Shown in pieces: positions 36,658 through 48,300 of a DNA stretch of 64,000 nucleotides. This DNA is from Callipepla californica brunnescens. Taxonomy: Eukaryota; Chordata; Aves; Galliformes; Odontophoridae. The stretch is taken from contig JALIRH010000013.1 of assembly GCA_023055505.1 (NCBI GenBank), positions 8,370,001 through 8,434,000 of the forward strand. Direction: 5' to 3'. The notes under the pieces were generated by a model. That model was not told the origin of the DNA, made no database searches, and saw nothing but the letters and a program-made list of their open reading frames with translations. Position 1 is the first letter of the stretch; every line of letters starts with the position of its first letter. A program made the position numbers and the translations under genes.

Positions 36658-37242
36658 GTGCCCATCAGCAAGGATCCTGATTTAACCGGCTAGACACTGG
36701 CGATGTTTCCTGCACGGCTGACTCAACATGTTAATGGCTCTGTTTCATAGGTCTGAGCCTATGATATCTTGGAGATAAACAGCAATGAAATTAACATTTG
36801 TCTTTTCTTTTTTATTTATTTATTTTTAATTAAACACAGGACTAGAGAGTTCAAACACACATATTCCCATTTATTTTCCTCTTTAAAACCAGTCTCTGTG
36901 TTAGAGAAATGCCTTTAAATCTTGCTACCAGCATCTCCCTCATTAGTTTACGGCATTAATGAGGCTGTGTATGTTTGTGAGTGTGTAGGTAACCAACCAT
37001 GCCCACCCCAGCTTTTTCCTGCTGCTGCCTGAGGCCACACTCTACTGCTTCCTCTCTACATGCGGTTGACTTCACATGCTTTGCAAGGCAGGTTCAGGCT
37101 CTCTTCTCCCTTATCCACAGTTCTGTGTGCTCCCTGAGTGCCCCCTGAAGAACTTTACAAGCGAGTTGGCATCTCCTAAGGACTGCTGTTCTCCTTATCC
37201 AGCAGCATCCACGCCTGCAGTGACCTTTGTGTGTTTTAAACT

Positions 37243-37260
37243 ATTTGCATTAATGCAAAT
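37243..37260. promoter_or_regulatory. Perfect double-octamer palindrome, copy 2
   Basis: Identical to the 18-bp palindrome at 20225-20242, at the equivalent distance downstream of B2. Confidence 0.55.
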
Positions 37261-38249
37261 CCCTCTGCAGGAGCGCTGCACCTGTCCCTGGCCGTTGACA
37301 ACAGCTCCTCTGTTCTCTGCTGTGGTTCTGTGCAGGAAGGAAATATGGGGTGTTAGGGAGGTGCTTTAGATTCATAGATCTCTCAGGATGCAATGTGTAG
37401 GCCAAGATGAGGGCGTTGCTTTTGCAGAGGATTTCCTCTGCAGCCTGGGGAAGGGGAGGTTTGGCTCCAGGCATGCAATCTAGATGCTTGTTGATTTACT
37501 TTCGTGCTCCTCTTTGTTTTTCCTGCCTGGAATTCTGACATTGCGTCCAATTCTCACTTCACCTTCAATTCCCACTGGCTTCCTCTTCCACTGACTTCAG
37601 CAGGAGCTGTGTTTCAGAGCTCAGCAAGTTTAACCACTGCCCACTCCCAATTTAACACTGCCTGTTTCAGCCTTCAGCAGCACCTCGTAAAGCAAACAAT
37701 GTGTGGACCTAGCAACTAATTGTCTTTTGGGCAAGATGCCCTTCTTCCATCACAATGCCAACATGATATTCAGGTTTTTGGCAGTACCAGAGAGCATTTT
37801 CTGGACTGCAGCTGTTTTAGGCGTGAGGGTTAAGAATTCACTCGCTTCCGCAGCTCTGTAAAGTCTCTCCCTCAGTTCACCCCAAACAGCAGCTGCTGAG
37901 TGCTTGCAGTTCTGCAGGTGGGGTCCCTGGGGCTGGCCAAAGGGGAAGCAAACACAAATAGAGCCTGTGATGGGACTTTTCTGCCCTTTGTAAGGGAAAC
38001 ACTCTCCCTGCAATAATAGGTGCAATGAGGAACGCTGCCTGGCTACAGGTGGCAGCATCCCCTCCGAGGGGCAAAGGCCATATGTGTCTATTTGCCCACC
38101 TTCTGTCACGCTTTCCTGTTCCCCTGGTACCTGATTGTACATGAAGTTATCTATTGATTTTTTTTTTTTTTTTTGCCTTTGCTTAGTTGTGATAGCAGAC
38201 CCTTAAGCTTAAAATTTAATCTATCAGGCTGAGGCAGGCTGTGGGATGC

Positions 38250-38655
38250 AATGGTCAGACTACAGAAGGAGTTGCTTGTCCTAGCACAGAGTGCCCCAGT
38301 GCGGGGTTCTCCCTCCCCAGGGCACTGCTTTATATTTCCACATGCTGAGCCCCACAAGGTCCCTCAGCACGTGTCTTCAGCCTGCCCAGTTCCCTCCGGG
38401 TGCCAGCATCACCCTTGGTGCCATTCATCCCAGTGTGGTGGTGCTGCTGAAGATGCTGGGCAATGCTGGCCCCAGCACTGACCCCTGTGACCCAGTGCTG
38501 TCAGGGCCTTGTGCTGCTGCCCATAATGCAGCTGTTCTGCTGGTTATCAGCCCTCTGCTGACCACCCAGAGCCCACCTATCTACTTTATCAGCGTGCTTA
38601 TGGGGTTGCCAGAAGTCCAGCCTGCCCAATGCAATGCTGACAAACAGAAGGACAG
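38250..38655 (-). repeat. Probable diverged CR1 fragment (minus), copy 2
   Basis: Counterpart of about 21240-21640. It carries a roughly 13-base insertion (near 38322) relative to copy 1. Confidence 0.4.
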
Positions 38656-39926
38656 AGAAGGAACCAGGCTATGGCAGCTTTCAGGACCTCTAGCAAGAAG
38701 ATAATGCTGCTGCACTGGGTTTACAGGGCAGGAGTTCAGTAGTGAGGACTGCATGGGTGTGAACAGAGCCCTGGAAGTTCTGCTGAGTTTTGCTACCAAG
38801 GAAACAGGAGGCCCTGCTTGGAATGGGTCAATGAATACGTAAAGTACTTCTGGGAAAACCTGTGCATAAAAAACAGAAGTTACACGTAGTGAAGATCCTT
38901 TGTGTAAGCTGTGAGTGATAGGAGGATTATCACCACGCATCCAGGGCTGCCCATGGCAATACCTGCATAACAGTGATAAAACTTTCACTGCTAAGTGTCT
39001 CCGCATCAATTCCATTGAGGCAGAATGCCTTATCCTCTGGAGCAGCTGTCATCCAAAATCTAGGAAGAAAACTCTCTTAACTCCAACGCGGTGTTAGAAA
39101 GTGGTATTCCCTTATTCCTCACGTTACATATTGAGTGATTCGGTGAGCAAACTCTGTCAGAGTTCGGGTTCCAGGTTTAAACAGTTAAGATGTACATATG
39201 GAACACGTTTACATACATATTCATGCTTTTTCAAGGATGTATTAATATATGCGTCCCCACTTCTCACCATCAGCTCCATCACTGAGACCTTTGATTCACT
39301 TTCATCCACTTTTCCCCAGTATATTTCCACTGCTTATTAGCCTTTTTTTTTTTTTTTAAAGCAATACACATGGAACCCGAGGAACATGCCGCTTAAAGTT
39401 CCGTTATGAATCCAGTGCTTCTGGACACGCACTGGTTTACATCACTCAGAGGGACTGGCTCTGGATGCTCCACCCTCTCAGAACAGAAAGCTTTTTTCAA
39501 GAGAAGCTGCAAGAGGAGGTGAGTACCCACATGGGCTGAGCTGGCCGAGCTGGGGTGCGGGAGGGGAGGGGAGGAGAGCTGGGGAGGGGGGACAGGGGCA
39601 GAGTAAAAGGGACAGGGACAGAATGAGGGCAATGGAGCCGTGGGACTGAAGCCATGGGAATGGGGGGACCGTGCAGTGCTTCCTACATGGTGCTCCCACT
39701 CTCCCCTATAGGGAACCAGGTTCTGCTCCTCCAGCTCAGCTCTTCCCTTTTCTCGAGCCCTATAAATGCCAAATAAGCACTTCCAAAGCCATTTGCAGAG
39801 CTAAAAAACAATGCACTCGGCTCGTGCACAGCTCTCCTGTGACTTCAGCTGCCTGCAATGAAAGGAACTATGCCAAAGCCCTCGATCACCATTTGCTGGC
39901 ATCACCCGTATCTCCAGCAATAGCTG

Positions 39927-41344
39927 CGAGGCTGCGGGGAGCCCCTCACACACAGAGGTGCTCATCACTGGGCTTAGGGCTGCAATTCTGCATAAAAAAA
40001 CTTTTTCAGAGGGTTCGTTTTTTTTTTCCTTTTTTAGTTACAGCAGTCTGCAGCAGCTTTGCTGAGCTGTCCTGCTCTTACAGAGGATGAATGTTGTTTT
40101 TGCCTGCTATGTAACTCCACCAGCCAGCAGCGTTTTCCGTGTTTTTCACTGCTTTTGTCAGTTCTTTTGTTCAGTGAGATGGAACCGACTGAGTGAAACA
40201 TTTCTCACAGTGGGGTTTCCTGTTTAATAACGAACTTAACCTTCTGCAGCTGATTTGCATTTCTTCTTTCAGGGGAGACCATAGATAACAGTTTCTGCAG
40301 CAAGGGCCTTAAATACAAACAGGCAGGCTGCAAACAAGAAGAAATATTTGCCTGATATATATATATATCAGTCAGCTCCATCTGTATTTGTACCCATCAT
40401 ACATGCTGGTGCCACGTGCTTCTGAGTGCACTGAAGATCTGCCGGCCTCAGGGGCACCGCGTGCACAGTGCTTCAGTGTGCAGTGCATCACAACCCGATT
40501 CTGAGCTACAAAGGTATGGGTATGGCAAGGTCTGGGATCCCTTAAGAGTAAATCCAGGAGAAACAGAAACAAATAATGGGTTAAGTATTTACTGATAACC
40601 CACTACAATACCACTTACTGGTGGTAAGCCACGATGATATGGCACGACTTGAAAAGAGTGAGAAAGATGGACAGAAATCACCACGCTTGGATCCAGTGAC
40701 GCTGTGTAGTTAGGGCCATTGCTCCAGTGGTGGATGCACACTTGAACTGCCACTCTTCTCCCTCCTGTGTGCTTCTCCCACCCCCTGCCCCCAAGAAAGG
40801 CTTCGGTCAGCTGCTGTAAATAAGTCAGACCTTTTGTGGCCAGCAGGCCCTCTCTAACGTTGTGGTCAAGGCGTGGTCCTGCTGCTGCGTAAGCGCAGCT
40901 TGAGATTTGGAATAATTCATTAACAGATCAGAGGGGATTCTGTGGGTTTTGCTCTCGCCTCGCTCAAATGACTGCTGGAAGTTGGGAGGGGATGGAATGA
41001 GGACAGCTGTCTGAAATGACCGCAGAAATATTTCATAATACATATTATGAAGAAAAACTGTGAAACACAGCGAGGAATTGGCTGAGCCGTTGCTGCTGGG
41101 GAACTGATGGGCATTGTCTGGCAAGTGAAAAGCAATTGCCTTGTGTGTCAGTTGTTTTGCATGTACATATATCATTACAGTTTTTTCTCTTCCTTTTCTT
41201 TCTTAAAACATAATTTTTATCTCTACCCACACTTTCTACTGTTTTTTTAATTATTATTATTATCTCCTCCATCCCACTGGGATGAGGTGGGGTGGATGAA
41301 TGATGGGTGGTGCCGAGCTGCTGCTGGGCTGAACCACAGCACTG
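39927..41344. other. Single-copy spacer right of the duplication, no gene seen
   Basis: It holds a GGGGTTTCC kappaB-like site (40212-40220), an octamer ATTTGCAT (40253-40260) and an 18-bp AT-rich palindrome (40353-40370), but no recognisable exon. Open frames are short and unlike any protein. Confidence 0.5.
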
Positions 41345-41700
41345 CCCTTTAGACATTCCTAAGCTTCAGAAAGATCCCCTCTCAGTTTTCTCCATGCTGA
41401 ACAGCCCCAGATCTCTCAGCCTTTACCAACCCCTGGGGCATGCTACTAGTTAAAGGCCTCCAGCGAGACTCTGCATTGCCGATCACAACGCTGAGCTCTG
41501 CCCATCAGCCAGTTCTCAGTCCACCTTCCTGTCCGCCCATCTGTCCCACACTTCCTCTGCTTACCTACAAGGATGTTACGGGGGACAGTGTCAAAAGCTT
41601 TGCTGAAGTCAGGGTGGACAACATCCATCAATCTCCCCTCACTTATCCAGTCATGACATCACAGGAAGCTACCATGATGAGCAAGCAGGATTTCCACTCG
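41345..41700 (-). repeat. CR1 LINE fragment with reverse-transcriptase remnant (minus)
   Basis: The minus-strand frame at 41446-41631 contains D-F-S-K-A-F-D-T-V-P, the typical CR1 reverse-transcriptase motif. The flanking text 'ctcagttttctccatgctga' and 'acagccccagatctctcag' is antisense CR1. The fragment is truncated and inactive. Confidence 0.9.
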
Positions 41701-44336
41701 GTAATCTGTGTGGACTACTGCTCCATCTGGCAAAATGGAGAAGATAACTTGCGCACAAGTGTTTTCCACTTGGACACCCAGGGCTTTATATTCTTCTCAT
41801 TTTTACCCACGCAGAAAAGCAGCAGCAGACAGCAGTCCTTGCTCCTGACAAGTCACTGTACTCTCCCATATCTCGGCTCCTGTTCCCAGCAGCAGACCCC
41901 ACTACCTTTTAACAAACTGTACACTGTCTTTGTGGGCCTGTCCTCCCTCTCCTTCTTTTAGCTAAAACTTCTTCTAACATCTGCCCCCGCGGAAAGTTTT
42001 AGCATTTGCTGCCAATCCCACACTACAGCAAACATCTGTGGAAGGAGGATTTTTCAGTTCCTTATATAGACTTTCCGGGGATCAACAGCCTGGCCACGAC
42101 AAACTGTCTGATGAATTCCTGTTCCCATGGGGCCCGCATTTCTCCATATGACAACCTGAGAAGATGGAAGAGGGATTAATTTTTTGAAGAGGCAGCAGCA
42201 ATTTGCAAAGGAAGTGCACTGCATGCCTGCTTGCAAACTTGCCTGGCAGTGAAGTGATACTGCCTGGGCTCCTGGAAGACGCTGACTGTGGCCTGGAACA
42301 CTTCACTTCTTTTCTGAGAGCTGCAGATTTGTGCAGCCTTCCTGAGCTTCCTGTTCCTTTTTCTGAGTCACAGAAGAAAGCCCCTCCAACCACAGTCCTT
42401 CCTCCAGAGGAGCCTTGCTTGCAAACTTGCCTTATTCTTTACTGGGAGAACCTCAGTCCCTCCCTGTGTGCACAGGAGATCTGGGTGGAACTCTAGGACC
42501 CAGTTGCCCTGACTGGGAAATAGAGTATGCCAGCTGGGATTTGCTTGGAAAATGGAAATTCTTCATCTCTAAATGGTGCCTTCCTCCTCCATAACCCTTG
42601 CTCCTACATCCTTAAAATAGCTGCATTATACCAGTAAAGAATATTTTTCTTGTTTCCCTTTTAAAAGCCTCAATTGTTTCTTGCCCAAATCTCAGACAGC
42701 AAGAGGGTGCCAGGGAAAATGTGAGGAAAGTGGCTGATTTTTGCATCAGCACCCCCACAGCCCTTTGTGCCGTACTGTCCTCCAAGATCACAGGCATTCT
42801 GCAGAGGGAAAGCAGACCTCATTTCACACATTTTCTCCACTTCAAAGAGTTCACGGTGGGCTTTCTTGGAGCCCACGAAGCTCCGCCAGCAGCCCTAAGT
42901 GTATGCATTCAGATACAAGCTCTGCCACCAGGACTCTGTGGCCTGCAGCATCTGCTCAGCCTCAGGTAATGCAGTGCACAGACGTTCAGGTGATTTCCTC
43001 TAAAAGCACATTTCCTGAAGTCCTTTGATTAGGGCAGAAGCCAGGGAACCACCCACCCTGGGTGGTGGGGACAGCCAGGTCTGGAGGTCTCCATCACAGG
43101 CTTGAACAGGACGTGCCCTGGCTCTATCCTTCTCCCCTCGGGTTTTGGCTACTCTTGGGGTTAGGACAATGGGCTGAGCATGGGCTCAGAGTAGCTCCAT
43201 AGTACGCTCCAGGAGCAGTTCCATAACTGAAATGACTTTTCTCTCCTTCAGATGCTTGTCTGAAGTACGCTGGGGCCCATGGAAGCCAACTGGATGTTGC
43301 CAGGAGGTAATGTGTCCCTGAAGTGGGTTCAGCTTTCAGCACAGGGCCTCATCTCTGCATCGGAGCTTCCTTTCCCACCAGGCTCACATTGTTTCTGAAC
43401 CAGACCGTGCCCCTAGCCAAGTCTCTAAACATGTCCCTAATACAGACCATCCTGACTTCTTCGGGTCCCAACTGAGACTTTAATTTCAGGATGGTGAAAT
43501 CCCTTCACCAAAAATATGAGCTCCTCCACCATCACCTTTGTTCTAGAGCTTTGCAAATCCCAGCAGTAAATGCAGTCCCTGTTGTCCAGATGCCAATGTT
43601 TGTGTCTGGGATCTGCAAGGCAGCTATGAGCATGGTTGCACCTCGTTGCAAAACACACTGAGCACAGGCAGTTTTTGCTTGAGATCTCTCATGCAAACAG
43701 ATCAGCGCTGTGCATACTGGAGTTTCTAGAGAGAAGAAAGAAAGTCTCCTAAAAAGTACAGAAAGTCCAGAGGGGAAAAGATAAAAAAATAATGAAAAAC
43801 GAAACAGAGCTCAAACAGGCAAGAACCATTCACTTTGTAGAGAACTGGCTGGGAAGGAGACGGGATTGAGTTTTTCCAAGTCATTACAGTGGTGGGTAAG
43901 GCAGATGCAGTGCCTGCAACCACTTGAGAGCTCAGTCATCTCAAGGACGTGAGGGAATGTGTTTACACTGGGGAAACGTGCTTCAGTAAGTGCTCAGAGC
44001 ATGACCATAATGGCCAACAGCTCCATAAATGGATACTGAAGGGTCGAGGTGAAGCTATAGCACTGAAAATCTGCAGTGCATGGGAAGGAATGCAGAAAAC
44101 AAAAGCGCTGCAGCTCCTGTGCTGGTCTCAATGACAGGAGCTAGCAGGAGAAGTGCTGACAATGCTTTGTATGGTGTCATTTGCAGGTGGGGACACCGTT
44201 CCTAGAGAGCCCCACCAGGAGCACATCACAGCAGGAGGAGCTCAAACTTAGTGAAGGCCTGACGGCACCCACAGGTCTTGGCCATGTCCATCACGTACTG
44301 TAAGTATGAGAGGTAAAGTCAGCTGTGCATACTTTG
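41701..44336. other. Non-coding stretch between the duplication and gene C
   Basis: I scanned this for the missing gene C leader exon (ATG, short hydrophobic run, phase-1 donor) and found no convincing candidate. No other gene is recognisable. Confidence 0.45.
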
Positions 44337-44520
44337 CAATGAAACAGGTTGTCCAGAGAGACTGTGGATGCCCCATCCCTGGAGGCATTCAAGGCAAGGC
44401 TGGATGTGGCTCTGGGCAGCCTGGTCTAGTGATTGGCAACCCTGCTCATGGCAGTGGGATTGAAACTAGATGATCTTTGAGGTCCTTTTCAACCCAGGCC
44501 ATTCTAAGGTTCTATGATAT
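44337..44520 (+). repeat. CR1-type LINE 3' fragment (plus) upstream of gene C
   Basis: 'ggttgtccagagagactgtg', 'ggaggcattcaaggcaaggc', 'tggatgtggctctgggcagc' and a tail of 'ttctaaggttctatgat' form a plus-oriented CR1 3' end. Confidence 0.9.
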
Positions 44521-45303
44521 ACTTGGGCTGGGTGCTGCTGGGCAGCCCTCCAGCTTCAGCAGAGCTGAGAGGTGGCGGGCAGGTCCTGAAGCATTTCCAT
44601 GCTTCCTTGCATCTCTGTCTTGGTCAGGGAATGAGCATCCTGGCAGGTGTGCAGCATTGCCTTGCCTAGGAACCACAAGGTCCTATTGCTGAGACAGCAT
44701 GATTTCTGGGGGTGAAGCTGTGCTGAGTATGGTCCCACTGGGCAGTAACACCCAGTGTAGCAGAAATGTTAAGTCATGGCTTGAAGCAGTGGGGGGAAGG
44801 CAGGGCCAGCCCAGGGGAGCTCAGGTGCATGCAATTCATCTGAGTGACCAGAAGGGGTGGAGCCAGGATCCACCCCATCTCAGACCTCATTTAAGGGTTG
44901 GCAGTGGGGGTAAGGGTGTTTTGCTGGAGATCTCTGCCTACCTGAGGCCTTCTAAAGGTAAGTAGCTTCTTTAGTTCTGTGCTTATGGTTGTTATGTTTG
45001 ATCAAATCCTTGCTCAGTGCAGCCTGGGATCTTGCTGTTGTGCTTTCTGTTGCATTACACCCAAGGAGCCTAGAGTCCTGTTTTTCCCATTTCAAAGGCA
45101 AAGAACTGTCTGAGCTTGCTAAGAAACGCTTATGTAATGGCCTATGGAAGTGGTATGTTTTTATCTTACAAAGAAAAAGGGAGGAAGTAAATGAGATGTG
45201 TGGCATAACTGGGGCTGAGAAATCAAAAGGTCTATGGTAAAAATCAAGTTGTACTTTGCCCTTTATTTTAAACTAACCCACCATGCATCAATCTGGTTTC
45301 CAG

Positions 45304-48300
45304 ACCTGCTGCTGCCTTTGTTGGGATCCTCTCATGGTGTGGAAATCACAGAAAGAAAACTTGCAGCAGAAGGCTCTTCTGTCATGATGCATGCACCAGC
45401 CATCAGCAACGTGAACATCACTGAGTGGGAATACATAGAGGGCATCACACCCAAATTCATCTTGCAGTACTTTGCCACCTCGCAGCATCCAGTCATTTAC
45501 TCTGGTTATGAAGGTAGAGTGGTTTTCTACCAAACGAATGGCTCGCTTCTCCTGCAGCAGCTGCGGAAGGCAGACAGCGGTGTCTACAAAGCAACAGTTG
45601 ACCTGATGGAGGACAAAGCTAGGACAACCATCCTCGAAGTGATTGGTAAGTCGGAATAGGTTGAAAGGATGTTTTGCTCTGACAAAGATTTGCCTGTAGT
45701 GTGACAGATAGAACCACAAGTATGCATCCTTCTCACCAGACTGGAGGACTTTCTGGTTTCATCTCTGCCTTGAAGGACATGGATGGGAGACAGTAAAAGG
45801 ATAGCTGGGGAGTTGTAAATGATATTTTGAGGCTGCAAGACCTGCCCTTCCACTTCTGCTAGACCAAGCTGCTTTTTGGCTGAACTTGATGGTTTTTCTT
45901 ATGTCCCATCCTTTCCCCACACCACTGCTGTGTGTGAGCAGTCCTTTTCTTTTGGAAGAAAGTGTCCAGAAGGTCCTTGTCATCACTTCCCAGATAATCC
46001 CACTTAGCACCTCCTTCAGGCTGCTCTCCCTGACCCAAGGGTGCCATGCCTGATCTCTAAGAGTCAGTGCTACCCATCATTAGGATGGTACAGTGGTTTG
46101 ATGGCAGCAACTGTTGAACTTTGTGGGTGTTGCCTTGCTCCTGCAATATTTCCTGTCCCTCCAAGCTGACCCAAGGCAGAGCTGAAAAACAGGAAGGTGC
46201 TGCTCTCCCCATGAGGCTCGCAGTTCTTCCATCTCAACCACAGTTGACTTTGAGGGGGGATTATCAGAGCAAGAAGCAAGATTCTTTGATATACGCAGGG
46301 TGAGATTGAGACACAAGCCAGGTCAAATGTTGTCTGACTGGTTTATTATAAATTAAAGTGAAGGGAAAGGAAAAAGCTGATAATTAATTACAAGTTAGAG
46401 TGATGGGGAAGGGAAGGTGAGTGATAGGAAAGACAGGTTTATTTAGCTTGGAAGTATGTGGAGTTCCAAAAGGATGTCATGCCACATTACAGGTCCAACC
46501 TTTACCGGTATCACTTTCATTCCTGCACCACTTACTGCTTCAAGCCATAGCATGGGGTTTTCAGGTGCAATTCACACCTCCAGCTTTGGAAAACAGGGTG
46601 CTGTTTGTGGAGGATCAGAAATAAGGAAATCCTTCCTCCATTCCCAAATAATGATTTCACCCCCATTTATAATCGATGTGCTTTCCTAGCTCATAACCCA
46701 TTTTATGATTAATGCAATATAAACCATTAAAATAAACTGTCTGCCTTTCTGCATTCAGTCAGGGTCTGTGTTTTTGCCTGTGGTTAATTAACTATTGGGC
46801 AACCCCCCTCCCATCCACACTTTGTACTCCAGCTGTTAATGGTTAGGGATTACAGGTCCTCCTAACACTGCCTGGATTCTCTCTCTTTGAAACATAAACT
46901 GTATTTTTCCTTGCAATTGTATACCTACAGGTTTCAACGACTCTGGAATCCCCCTAATTAAAGGAGTCATCCTCTTGGGATCAACAGGCATCATTATGAT
47001 TGATTCATGGTGCGGCTGATGCTTTCTATCATGCATCATTTGGAGACAAGCAGCCTTCTGAACACTTTCTACTAATGGATTGACAGTCTCAGTAATGGCA
47101 AGAGGGCCTCCCCTTTCTAAAGGGCTTGAGACTGCCTGCCTGATAGGTAGCCCTCTCTGGAAGTTCAATTGTTACCAGTTGCCAGAAATACCTCTTACAG
47201 GCACAATCCAAGAGAGTGCTGCCATTGTCACTTTCTCTTTTCCAGAGCCTGTCCCCCAGCCTAAGCTACTGAGCAGCTCAGACCTGGATGGTTTTCTCAT
47301 CAAGCTGACCTGCCTGCTGCCCAATGGAACCACAGCTGCTCTCTCCTGGAAGAAAGATGGACGTCCCCTTCCCCCCCAAAATCGCCATCAGTTCCTTCAT
47401 GACCCCACCATGTTGTGGATAAGAAAGGGAGAGAAGTCTGACTGCGGTTCCTACTCCTGCAACGTCAGCAATGCCGTAAGCTGGAAAGAGGCAACCTTCA
47501 ACTTGACAGTAGCAGGTGAGCATCAGCGAGCAGTGGGGCCAGTGCTGTGCCAGGTGGCTCAGAACTGTCCTCAGTGTTAGTTCCCCATGCCTCACTTTGC
47601 AGGTCTCTTGCCTCCTTTCCGTGCTGCAGTGAAGATAACTGTGGCTGCACTGGTGCTCGCTGTCATCGCTGCCATCAGCTTTGTTATCTGGCTCCTGCAG
47701 CCAGGGAAGCACAGACTTGGTGAGTGCCCACACAAATCCCCAAACTGAGCCCTCTCTCTGTGCCATAGAGAGGACAGAGGGTGCAGTAACTGCTAACTCA
47801 CTTTCTGGTTGGAGGAACCTTGCTCGATGTTCATGGAGTTAATGCACTTCTACTTGTGCATCTGTATATTGCATGGGAAGTAAAGCATCCTAGCAGCCAT
47901 TAACCCCACATGGCTTTGGGAGAAATTGGGCTACTTATGTATACAATTAATTAGGTCCTGTTTTTTGGTGTCATCTTTCCTTAGGAGCTCTACACATGTG
48001 ATTCTTGTAGTGAGAGCTTATACCATCTGGGTTCTTTGTGAACTGGGTCTCCAGAAGAAATCCAGTGCTTGTCAGGTTACTGTAAGAGGTGAAAACCTGG
48101 ACAGAAGTGTATTGAGGTACCAAACCAGATGAAACTGGTGTCTTGTTTAGATCAGAGCCCCAAACCTTGCTGGAATCTCATTGTCTCTCCTGAAATCAAA
48201 GTTCTTGTGAGCTCACCAAAATCCTTCGAAGTCCAGAAGGTTTTGTCATTGGGAGTTAAAAACCTTGGGGATTTAGCTCTTTACAAAGATAATCTGTGCT

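Larger units (their letters stand above)
22911..39926 (+). repeat. Tandem segmental duplication, copy 2 (17.0 kb)
   Basis: This is the direct repeat of 4602-22910, carrying genes A2 and B2. It is shorter mainly because of the loss matching 9353-10650. It ends at '...caatagctg' (39926), after which the sequence (cgaggctgcggg) is single copy. Homopolymer lengths differ between copies, and there are small indels, for example near 38322 and 37380. Confidence 0.95.

Noticed and set aside
4602..39926. The duplication as a pure assembly artefact (two haplotypes placed in tandem)
   Set aside because: Divergence, many small indels and the 1.3 kb difference seem high for two alleles, and the unit has sharp unique edges. 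I favour a true duplication but cannot exclude the artefact without read depth.
41446..41631. Minus-strand frame with reverse-transcriptase motif as a host gene
   Set aside because: It is a truncated CR1 remnant, listed as a repeat.
44699..44965. Open frame as the signal-peptide exon of gene C
   Set aside because: It is in the right phase at the 44958 donor but lacks a hydrophobic leader; retained only as a possible 5' exon.
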